DNA from: Limnoperna fortunei | Taxonomy: Eukaryota; Mollusca; Bivalvia; Mytilida; Modiolidae | DNA: 64,000 nucleotides | Reading direction: 5' to 3' | Assembly (NCBI GenBank): GCA_944474755.1 | Contig: OX104118.1 | Span: 76,153,865-76,217,864 of the forward strand | Shown here: positions 1 through 12,300 of the stretch, piece by piece | How positions within the stretch are numbered: the stretch's first letter is position 1 | How the letters are laid out: each line of letters starts with the position of its first letter | Translations under genes and position numbers: made by a program | The notes under the pieces: generated by a model | The model's input: the letters and a program-made list of their open reading frames with translations, nothing else | Database searches by the model: none | What the model was told of the DNA's origin: nothing

Positions 1-267
1 GATATAGTCACGTTTTTGTAAAAAGTTCATCAGTTATACACAAATAAATTGAAAAATATTAAATTTTTTAATGCTTCATGCAACAATGCTGTCTTTTTAT
101 TGGACAGTGACCATGTGTTAATTTCTACTGATTCCAATTTTAGCCGTGCTCCATTATAGCAACGTTGTTGATTCCTCCTGCTTTTCTCATAAGATTCAAA
201 GGCAGTTTGATCATAATAATATTACTATTTCAAAGGTTTCCGTACGGTAATTTTTTTGAATTAACAG

Positions 268-372
268 GTTCAGATCAACCAAAACCAGATATAGTTTGTG
301 AAAATGGTGGATTATCGGTCAAAGATTACTGTATCTGTCCTGCTGGTTTTAGTGGGAAAAATTGTGAAACAG
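268..372 (+). CDS. Gene 1 exon: EGF-like domain 1, lacking two cysteines
   Basis: A 105-base phase 1-1 exon between an ...aacag acceptor and a gtgaat donor. It encodes a CENGG start and a C-x-C-P-x-G-F-x-G-x-x-C end, typical of EGF. Only four cysteines are present: the positions expected for C1 and C3 are not cysteine. These two normally bond to each other, so the loss is internally consistent. Confidence 0.7.
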
Positions 373-3300
373 GTGAATATGTTGCAACTACGTAAAATCA
401 CGCATTTTAGATATTTTCCTGCACCCTAGACGACTTCTTTAAATCCACAAAAACCTAAGAGATACACAATAATAAATTCCCAAGTAAGTTATATATATAT
501 ATAATGCACATAAATGTTTATTTATCAAGAAGCGAGTTATAATATTGGTATTTGAATAATTTGCATGGATATCAAACAACAACAAAGTATATATTATTAT
601 TTATCAATTTCCAACAGGGTGATCTTTCGAGAGCCTTAGTAAGTAAACTGTCCACAAACAAAAACAATCGATGTTTTAGCCAAAGGTAAAAAAACTGCTG
701 TGTATGTCAAATAACGTATTTGAGCTTTTATTGATATTTTAGCTGTTTGTAACCCTCCATGTTTGAATAGTGGAATGTGCGGCGGGCGGAACGGTGCGGC
801 TGTTTGTATTTGTCCTGCTAAATTCACAGGCAAACAATGTGAAACACGTAAGAATCAAAGTTATGTATTTCTGATAGCTGTAAAACAGCCCTTTATGAGG
901 AGCTGCCATCTAAGTAGGAGATAAAATAACATATAATATGAAGTAAATGTATATTAACAGACTACAGTTTATCGGTTGTGATTTGTTAGATAGGGGCGTC
1001 CATCATTTGCTATAAAAATAAATTTTATAATAAATTTTCTAAAGAAGTTTGGTCATAACGTCCGAGTTGCTTTAGTTTAATGAGCAGCTTACATGCCCCG
1101 ATCTAAACACCACTCTTCATTGTCGGAATCCCCTCGGTAAAATGAGAACACATACAAGTAGTAACTGTTAAGTTTGAGATATGAAGTGTAAATCCAAACA
1201 ATGCTAGTATATGTGAGATAGCTCTCTAAATGCGGGCTTCCAGATTAGGTGGTGAATATTGATAAGCCACGCAAACAGACAGTAGCATCATTATGGAAAT
1301 AATATATTTAAAAAAGACCATTATACATGTATGTACTTTTCAAATTTAAATTTCTAAGAAATATTTTTTAACAAAAACATACATGTTCTCATACACAGAA
1401 ATGAATTATAATTGTAATAACCATTACTTGTCGATAAACAAATATTGTTATCATGATGTTTCCCTACATGGTATTTTATATTTACAGCAATTTGTGAGCC
1501 TGCATGTCAGAATGGAGGAACGTGTACAGGCTATTACGACATGGAATGCAGGTGCCCGCCTGGATTTGCTGGAAAAGCCTGTGAATACGGTATAAACTTT
1601 AATATTGATTGACCTATAATTAAATATTTAAATGTAATCATAGTTTTTGACTCACTGCGATTGTGGTGAATAAGGAAGGGTTTGTTAGTTCATTCCGTAT
1701 TTCAATTTGTGTTTTTGTATGGTGTTTAACGCTACTTTCAGCAATTTTTTTATATCAAGTCGTCCAGTTTTTATTGGGGGAGGAGGACCCGGAGGAAATC
1801 CCAACTTGCGATAGGAAAATTGACAATTTTGACAATCAACTCTCCCCGCAGTAAGACTCAAAACCGCAATCTTAGCGTTGAGAGACCACTTGATCAATGG
1901 TAGATGACAACCTACCTTGACCACTCGTCCACCGAGATTCCTATTTAAATGTGTAAATAACTCTGGTCTGTAATAAGGTTCCATATATATAGATTACAAC
2001 ACGCCACGAGTCACTAAATCACAACTGCTTTATTAGCTTAATCATTAGCAATCATTAGTTTTAAAGAAATGTGTTTTAAGTGTTATATAGTCGCTTTATA
2101 AATCCGCCAACTCTTTGTTCGGATAGTGAACACCGTTTTTGGTGTAATATAATTAGTATAATACGGCAAGGATGATTTGACAGCAGTGGTGTAGCTACAT
2201 TCTAGTAATAATTTTATTGCCTCAACAAATGTATATTGTACAAATATTAGTAAGCCCTTGCTATAATGCATCGTCGGAACCCCACGTCCGGTCGCATTCT
2301 CGTTATGCTACCACTTACAGATATCGGTAAGCGAGAACGCGACCGGACGTGGGGTTCCGACGATGCATTATAGCAAGGGCTTACTAATATTTGTACAATA
2401 TACATTTGTTGAGGCAATAAAATTATTACTAGAATGAAAAAAATTCTTGCCGACTTAAATATGCTCAGCTTCTGGGGGCTACCGCGAACCTTGCTCATAA
2501 ATAGTTTATCCTCAGCTACGCCACTTGAAAGATTAATAAACATATATTTCAAACGCGGAATTGTCTATGGTTAAAAATGGGATTTTTAAAGGAAATATTT
2601 CAAAACTATAGAATAACAAATTTTAATAAAATATATCAAATGTACATATAATTACTTATTCATAATGTTTTTCTCTTCAGAAATCAAAGATGGCGATTGT
2701 CCTAAATACTCTGGCCCGGGGGCATGTTACATCGACTGTCAAATAGACAATGACTGTCCCGGAACCAAGAAATGTTGTCCAAATGCATGTGGAGGCAATG
2801 TATGCACATATCCAGCTAAAACAACATGCACCTATAATGGCTCAAACTATACTGTTGGTCAGGTGTTACAAATGACACCATGTAAAACCTGTTTTTGTAA
2901 AAATCCAGACAGTGATATAATCAATCAGTGGGAATGTTTAGAGATGGGTTGTCCGAATCTGCCATGTCCATTTACTAAGACCATGCCAGGAATGTGCTGT
3001 CCAGTATGTGACGGTAGGAAAAGTTAATTAATTCAGCCTATATGTGCAAACCGTGCTAATTATGTGCTGTCTCATTTTGTATTGTTTTTTTTTAATTTTA
3101 GATACTGTGACCAAAAGTATTTAATAAAAGGGTTGACGTTGCAAGGGTGGTTTAGAAGAATTAAATCAGGAAATTGAACTTTTGTATTTATTTTTTGAAG
3201 CTTCCAATTTGTAGAAATACGCTTTAAAAAGATGTTTGCCCGACATATTGACGTTTTTACCCTAATAAATAAGTAAAATATGAAAATACTTCAATTTACT

Positions 3301-6300
3301 TGATTCCTTATGTTAAAACACTAAAAACCACAATATGTGTATTCTACACACGAAAACGTCCATTTCAATAAGCAGTAAAAACTCCCTACATAGCTTCTTT
3401 TGTAAACAAGATGAAACTTCAAAATGTGTTTGTGATTAATTCGTCGACAACAATAAATGAGTAAATCTGTTCTTTCTGCACTGTTTGACGAAAGTGTTTA
3501 CGATTAATCTGGACATGTTTTAGCGTGAAAGATCCAGAAAACATGGATAAGTACTTTTACTTAAAAATCCTATTGACGATGTTAAACTAATACAAACCTG
3601 CCTCGTATCCTAGTCCTTAGCTGTTTCCGTCAGAATTCTACCTTTTAATGCTACCTGTTGTTTATCTTTTGTAAGTATTAAAAAACCGAGAGAAAAAGAG
3701 AACCGTTACATAAAATTTAAAATGCGAAATGGTGGTTTTTTTAATTTTTCTCTAAAACCAATGTGTTAGATGTACCGACTACAGCCAAACCATCACTAAC
3801 TACACCCATACCAACGACGCCAATACCACCAAAAATCACATGTACAGAGAATGGCATAGAATATCCAATTTTGGCGGAAATTAAAAGAAATAACGGATGT
3901 GAAACTTGTATATGCTCACAATTTCCAAAGAATACCTCAAATACTTTGGCAAGTCCTTACTGGAAGTGTATGGCTGTGACCTGTTTGTGGATTCCTACTT
4001 GCACAAATCTTCAATATATTCCCGGAGTCTGCTGTCCTACTTGTCAAGGTAATCCACTAAACTATACTTACCTCCAAAAATAATATCAATGTTTAAATCA
4101 ATTTAGTTGCTTAATTTTTATATTTGCTTCAAAAAATACGAAATATTGAATAAATTCTACGAGTTGGAAGTATGCAATTGAAATGCCGTTTGTTATTTAG
4201 ATGGCTTTGTATCGAAAGAATTCGACAAAGTTTTCAGTAACGACAAAACATTCATTTATGATATATTTCCTCCTTCTGGCAGTGAAAGAAATTTCGTATA
4301 AATTGCTATTGAAATCGTGCATGTATTAACAGCGTTTTAGTTCACGACGATAATCAGTTATTATCTATACAAATCTTCGGTGTAAGATATAATTCAGCTT
4401 TCTTTGCAATACATGAGTAATGGGAATCAGACTAGTTTATAGTAAACTTAACTGCTTTTCAGATCCACCCACGACAACACCAGCCCCTACGACAGAACCG
4501 CCAACAACACAGCAGCCAACTACCAGACAACCACCAACTACACAGATACCAATCACCACGCAGCCAACTACAAAAGCGACGGCAACGACAACGATCAAAC
4601 AAACATGTCAAGAGAACAACGTGGAGTATCCTATAGGATATGTAATGCCGAAAAATAATAACTGTGAATTCTGTGAGTGTGTGATAGGATCGCCACAATG
4701 GGCCTGCAGACACGTTGCCTGTCCAAAGATAGCTTGCGAATATCAAACAACAATAGAAGGAGAATGCTGTCCAATGTGCTATGGTATCGAATTCGCACAT
4801 ATAACTAATCATGTACTGTTAACTACACTAATTACGCATATCAATAAAAGTATACCACAGCTTGCTACAATGTAGTGTCTTTGTTTTGCCACTTTAATTT
4901 TGTGTTCGAAGGAATCGTGTTGCTCCTAACATGGTTGAATGGATCTTTTGAAATTGTCAGCAATAACCTTTGTCGTGGAAATTGTTACCCAAACAGGAAC
5001 TCAAATTGAAATACAACTTTTATTAATTTTTTTTCATTATGCTTGCTCTAGCACTTATTTGTGAGATATTGGGTTAAAAGTATTTTTTTTCTATAGTAAC
5101 CATTTCTTGCATCAAAGTTTACAAACTCCACGATGTTTTTTTTTAAATTATTCGTATTTGCGAATGACAGTGACAATGGGACCACTTAAAACACATTGTC
5201 TTCGGGATGAAGAGGCATTTTAGCAAGGCCCTTCCAAATCTATTTCACTAAATTTTACTAACTGCATGGCGTGTTTTTTTTAATTACATGTAGTAGAATA
5301 GTAGAATTCGAAGTAGTAATAAGCGAGTGTATCTAAATAGACCGTCGATCATTTGTCCATATCGCTTGAAAACCGGTTCTTTTTTTCTGAAACTTGTGTA
5401 ATAACGGTCACAAAGCGGATATATGCACCTTCATATCAACAAAGGAAAACCGTTTGGAAGAGATCAGAATGGATGTTCTAGTACATGTATATATTTTGTT
5501 TTGGTTTCTACTTGAATTTAATGTTTGTATTGTTTGGGTAGCTGCATGTGTGCGGTTTTTTTTTGTTTGTTGGTTGTCTCCTGTTGTAACTTGCTTTAAG
5601 ATATAACACTATGGGAACCTGAATTAACTACATAATATAATTATGATGATATGATATCAAGGTCCTATAGGCTGATATTTAAAGAGGTGAGGATAGGAAG
5701 TTTAATATCGTTAAAACAATTTTACACCATTTGCGATTACTAAACAGTCAAAAATAAGTGTACCATATACCTTATAAATGTACAACATCTCTGTCCTGAA
5801 CATGTTTGCTATAATGAGGCTGTTCCAGCAGTTTCCTTGTGTTATAGCCGAATATTTACAAAACCAGTGAATAGTATAAACAATAAAATATTTCAGTAAC
5901 ACACGTTTAAACCGAAATTTAATATAATACGAATAACCTAAAATAATAAATTTATAATTGTAGGGCCTCCATCGTCTACGCCTGCGCCAGCGCCAGGTTG
6001 TACTTACAATGGTACTAAATATCCTTATAAGAGTTCACTAAAGAAAAGCGACTGTGAGCAGTGTACCTGCGATTATGTAAATGGCAGAGTATTGGATTGG
6101 GCGTGTATGATATCTGATTGTTTTGCACCATGTGAAAATCCAACGAAAGTGCCAGGACAATGTTGTCCTGTTTGTCCAGGTTATTATTATTATTTATTTA
6201 TTTAAGTGTTACATAAAGTGTAGTTATAACAAACTCATATACCTATAGTTAGGTGAATGGATTCAATCAACGACCGTATTAAATCAAATACATGTAAAAT

Positions 6301-9300
6301 TAGGTGTGGTCGATTATCTTATTGTGGCTAACTTCTAGTTCTGATAAAAACAACATTCATATATTAAATACTTACTACCATTTTCTTTTCTAAACAGGAG
6401 TGCAAGTGCAGTGAATCATGTTTAACAGAAAAATGACCGAAAACATCATATTGAAGGATATAATCAATATTGTCAGTAAATTTTAGAATAAACAAAGTAT
6501 ACTAGACCCTACTATCTCACCCTACTATCTCAAATCGGCTGTTATTGGGTTTACTTCTACAAGAACTGGTACCGAGTATAATTAGATACATTGTACTGAT
6601 TACCGCTGATATAATGTGTTATTTTAATCTTATTATTGACTTAAAATCATAAGATGATCTTGGGGCGTTAGTAGCAGTGGGAAATGTATCAAATATTTTT
6701 CATTACCGGGGTGTCAACACCTAGATTTCGAGTTTGAGCTTGATTTTTGGCAGGGTGTGCCCTACTCGAACTTTAATTGACAAAGTCGGGAATTTTTACT
6801 TATGCTCCGGCTTATTCCCCACCCCACAATAAAACAAGACGTCATGATATAGCTAAAATAACGGCTGAAGTACATAAAAATTATTATATGTTTGTTTGTT
6901 TGTTTGATGGTGTTTAACGCCACTTTCAGCAATTTTTCAGCTATATCATGGCGCCCAGTTTTTATTGGTGGAGGAAGCCGGAGTAACTAATCATGTACTG
7001 TTAACTACACTAATTACGCATATCAATAAAAGTATACCACAGCTTGCTACAATGTAGTGTCTTTGTTTTGCCACTTTAATTTTGTGTTCGAAGGAATCGT
7101 GTTGCTACTAACATGTTTGAATGGATCTTTTGAAATTGTCAGCAATAACCTTTGTCGTGGAAATTGTTACCCAAACAGGAACTCAATTTGAAATACAACT
7201 TTATCAAAGTTTACAAACTCCACGATGTTTTTTTTAAATTATTCGTATTTGCGAATGACAGTTACAATGTGACCACTTAAAACACATTGTCTTCGGGATG
7301 AAGAGGCATTTTAGCAAGGCCCTTCCAAACCTATTTCACTAAATTTTACTAACTGCATGGCGTGTTTTTTTTAATAACATGTAGTAGAATATTAGAATTC
7401 GAAGTAGTAATAAGCGAGTGTATCTAAATAGACCGTCGATCATTTGTCCATATCGCTTGAAAACCGGTTCTTTTTTCTGAAACTTGTGTAATAACGGTCA
7501 CAAAGCGGATATATGCACCTTCATATCAACAAAGGAAAACCGTTTGGAAGAGATCAGAATGCTTGTTCTAGTACATGTATATATTTTGTTTTGGTTTCTA
7601 CTTGAATTTAATGTTTGTATTGTTTGGGTAGCTGCATGTGTGCGGTTTTTTTTGTTTGTTGGTTGTCTCCTGTTGTAACTTGCTTTAAGATATAACGCTA
7701 TGAGAACCTGAATTAACTACATAATATAATTATGATGATATGATATCAAGGTCCTATAGGCTGATATTTAAAGAGGCGAGGATAGGAAGTTTAATATCGT
7801 TAAAACAATATTACACCATTTGCGATTACTAAAAAGTCAAAAATAAGTGTACCATATACCTTATAAATGTACAACATCTCTGTCCTGAACATGTTTGCTA
7901 TAATGAGGCTGTTCCAGCAGTTTCCTTGTGTTATAGCCGGATATTTACAAAACCAGTGAATAGCATAAACAATAAAATATTTCAGCAACACACGTTTAAA
8001 CCGAAATGTAATATAATACGAATAAGCTAAAATTAATAAATTTATAATTGTAGTGCCTCCATCGTCTACGCCTGCGCCAGCGCCAGGTTGTACTTACAAT
8101 GGTACTAAATATCCTTATAAGAGTTCACTAAAGAAAAGCGACTGTGAGCAGTGTACCTGCGATTATGTAAATGGCAGAGTATTGGATTGGGCGTGTATGA
8201 TATCTGATTGTTTTGCACCATGTGCAAATCCAACGAAAGTGCCAGGACAATGTTGTCCTGTTTGTCCAGGTTATTATTATTATTTATTTATTTAAGTGTT
8301 ACATAAAGTGTAGTTATAGCAAACTTATATACCTATAGTTAGGTGAATGGATTCAATCAACGACCGTATTAAATCAAATACATGTAAAATTAGGTGTGGT
8401 CGATTATCTTATTGTGACTAACTTCTAGTTCTGATAAAAACAACATTCATATATTAAATACTTACTACCATTTTCTTTTCTAAACAGGAGTGCAAGTGCA
8501 GTGAATCATGTTTAACAGAAAAATGACCGAAAACATCATATTGAAGGATATAATCAATATTGTCAGTAAATTTTAGAATAAACAAAGTATACTAGACCCT
8601 ACTATCTCACCCTACTATCTCAAATCGGCTGTTATTGGGTTTACTTCTACAAGAACTGGTACCGAGTATAATTAGATACATTGTACTGATTACCGCCGAT
8701 ATAATGTGTTATTTTAATCTTATTATTGACTTAAAATCATAAGATGATCTGGGGGCGTTAGTAGCAGTGGGAAATGTATCAAATATTTTTCATTAGGCAA
8801 ACCGACCTGACAAGCCGGTCAGGGTACTGGGCGCTATTTAGTCGCCTTTTACGACAAGCTAGCGCGACTGCGGTCTATTCTTTTAGCCACCCGGATCCCG
8901 CACGGGGCCAAATGTATCAGAAGAAAATATTCTAATCAAAGTTATTGATACGTTAAATGCCACAGTTATGAGATCTTGTGCGGATATGGTCCAAAAGGTA
9001 ATCCTTTTCATAAAAGCCAATTACCAGCCTGTCATAGAATAGGCCACCCACTTCTCACTCATAATGCAGTGTATAAGCAAAGTACTTACCACTCATAATA
9101 TAAACCACCAAACTCACAACTCATAATACAGGCCATCTACCTACCACTCATAATATAAACCACCAAACCAACAACTCATAATACAGGCCATCTACCTACC
9201 ACTCATAATATAAACCAACAATCTAGTATTCGTACTACATGCCACCAACTCTGTACCTTGAATGCATGAGATCTTAAGTGTTGAATGTGCCCTTAACACT

Positions 9301-12300
9301 GGAGACTTCTGTTGTGTTCAGTGGGCATGTCATACTGGACCTTGGCATCTTAGGATCTTCAATTTATCTGTATCACTAGACGCCATGATATAGCTGACAA
9401 ATTGCTGAAAGTGGTGTTAAAAATCATTCACACAAAAACAAACTGACTAGTAGTGCGTGATACATAACCTTTTTTAATCAACACACCAACTCACACTCTA
9501 CAGTAATGGAAGCGGGAGGTTTGGCATGTCGTAAAACGTGGTTTAACTCGCCACTTATTTTGAAATGCCTTTCCCAAGTCAGGACGAATGCTGTAGTTGC
9601 TTCAACTTTGCTTGTTGGTTCTGTGTTTGCGATTATAGGACTTTAATTTATGGAATGTCTTTTTTTACAGTTCTTTGGTGTTGGATAATATTTTGTTATT
9701 ACATTTATAAGTATATTAAAGAACTAATTCTATTTAACTTGTATAATAATCCTTTATACTATAGAATCTGATTAATAGCTTGGACATACTGAATAAGTTG
9801 ACTAATACTGAATAAGTGAACTGCACATATTAAAACGTATGCGCAGCTCCCAGAAAAATAGTAGTACGGTCGGTTAAGGGTAGACAACACTTTTACCGTG
9901 TTGTATTTTCCATGTGCTATTATTTGCCACTTACCAAATTGCACTCGAGATCGTAATGGTTGCTCTATTATATTGAAAGTTATATGGAAAAGAAAAGATT
10001 TATGTTGAACGGTTCACAAATTAAAGAGTATATGTAATGAAATTCTATCATTTTTTATTTCAATACCTCAAAAAATTACTGTTTTTCGTACCAGCATTTT
10101 AAAGTGATACTGGCCGTACCGCTTGCTACGCCTATGTAAAATATAAAGAACTCACAAATATTGCTAGCTTTTATTTAAATGCTATTATGTTGAAAAATGT
10201 GAAAGCAAATTTAAAAATGTTTTTACAGATGGTCATAGATACACTCTACATATAAACAGAACTTGTACGAACACACAATGTTTTATTTTGATTTTTATTT
10301 TGCAGGACCAGTATTCAGTCAATGTCCGACCGAAAGCATTGTTGTGCTTCAAACAAATCATGAAAGCTTTGTTGATATCCGGAAGGAAGTAAACCTCCAA
10401 GTCACTGATAGTAAGGGAAAAGTTTATGCCGTTACTTATACAAAAGAGATCATCTACGCACAGCCATGCAACTGTTCTAATAACACTCACTTAATTCAAG
10501 CAAAGTCAGAGCCGGACATTTACGGACGGGTTGCTGTGTGCCATTTTACTGTCCATGTTTATGGTAAGAACAATAGCAGAATAGCAGAAAATATATTGAA
10601 GTCAAACTCACGAGAAATAAACGGAACACATCTAATGAAAGGAGTGAGATATGGTGCTCGACAGGTTAAGCAACACCTGTCTGGCATAAATAAGACATAA
10701 TAGTAGAATTTCTGGAAGGATCTATTAACAAACAAATCCTCTCTGAGATACATTGTTACATATTTTAAATATACACCACAACTTTCAAAACCTACTGTTC
10801 CTCTGGTCCATATTTAGGTTTCATAAAATGTTACTTCTAAATTGAGAAGATTTTTGACGCGTAACGACAAATAAAAACGATGGTAAAAATGACCCAAATG
10901 GCCCTAACTAAGAGATTTTTTTTCAATTACAGATAACCATTCACCAATCTACAGTACATGCCCCTCCAACATCGCTGCTTATGAAGATGAAATTATCATG
11001 TGGCAAAAACCAGTAGCTATGGACAATGTAGCATTAGATGGACCAGACCGCTTGACATCGAAATTTCAGAACAATAGTAAATTTGAAGAAGGATCACACG
11101 TGGTATCATATGTAGCAAAAGATCACCAGAAAAACTTTGGAGTTTGTATGTTTGTTGTTGCAATTTACAAGAGAGGTAGTTATTTATTCTAAATTGTATT
11201 TGATCATATGAAATACAAACTTTCGTTGTGTTACAAGCATATAAACTATTCAGAACGTGTAAAAACTGGTTTAGATAATTTGGCAATGACCTCTTCTAAA
11301 CAAATACGACAAGTGGTACACATAACAAAATAATATACGTCTCATTTTATTATCATGAATTAAAAAAGTTTAATTTTTCTTAATCTGATAACTATAATTT
11401 TGTTAATAAAAACATAGATAAGTTAATGATTGATGCATCAAATCCGGACGCCCACATTTACATCCAAATTTACTATGGCCGCACCATGACACAACAAAAT
11501 CTTTGTATAATATATACGATTTCTTCTATTATTGAAGCCTTTGGTTGATGACCTTTCAAAATGATTAAATTTGGTATTAATAGATTTAACTTTCTGACAT
11601 TAAACATATTATCAAATGGAAATAAATCTTCAGAATAGTCACATTGTTGTGATACGAAAGCTTCATATTCTGCTTTTGATTTAGGTACCACAGATCCCAC
11701 AGCCCCACTAGAACTGACCAACCCTGCAGACACCGATAAATCTCTACTAATCAGTAAGTTTCTAATACAGTTACAATGTAAGGTTAAACTGAATGTTTTG
11801 TATTGCTCGATGCGAGAGACTTTTCATGTGCAGAGAGTGTGATGTGGAAGACCATATATATTTTCATTATAACTTGTAATCTATTCTGATTAATAGAAAA
11901 TAACAGAGGTAAAGTACAGTCAACACATTATCATTCTACAATATATTTTTATGACTTTTAATCATCATAGGCGAAATAGTTTTACATAATTATTAAAGCA
12001 TATTATAAGTGTGTTTATTCCCGGAGATAAATGGTCGAAGCCGGATTTGGCATAACATTTTGCAATTTTAATGATAAAAGCTCTAAAACATAAATATAGG
12101 CCTTTCAATATTTGTGTGTTTTAAGTACCACGATGTGTCTTGATAGATGAAACGCGCATCAGATGTAGTGAGTTTGATAACCTTGGTATATTTCATTAAT
12201 ACTTTGTAGATGTTATTATTGGAGTTTTTGCTGCCCTAATTGTGCTCTGTCTTGCCATTATACTTGGTGTATGTTATCGTCGTATGAAGAAACGTAACCT

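Larger units (their letters stand above)
4802..6705. repeat. Tandem segmental duplication, left copy
   Basis: Matches 6984-8795 nearly base for base, apart from about 90 bases around 5015-5105 that are missing from the right copy. It contains the VWC exon at 5964-6179 and the candidate terminal exon at 6398. Confidence 0.9.
6984..8795. repeat. Tandem segmental duplication, right copy
   Basis: Right copy of 4802-6705. Its left edge directly abuts a truncated SINE (6894-6983) and its right edge directly abuts a family B repeat (8796-8916), so both junctions sit at interspersed repeats. Confidence 0.9.

Noticed and set aside
4459..4812. A 117-codon antisense frame rich in Cys and Trp
   Set aside because: Reverse reading of the Thr/Pro linker and VWC exon of gene 1.
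5394..5902. Paired short frames repeated at 7484-7991
   Set aside because: They lie in the intronic part of the tandem duplication, so repetition reflects copying, not coding constraint.
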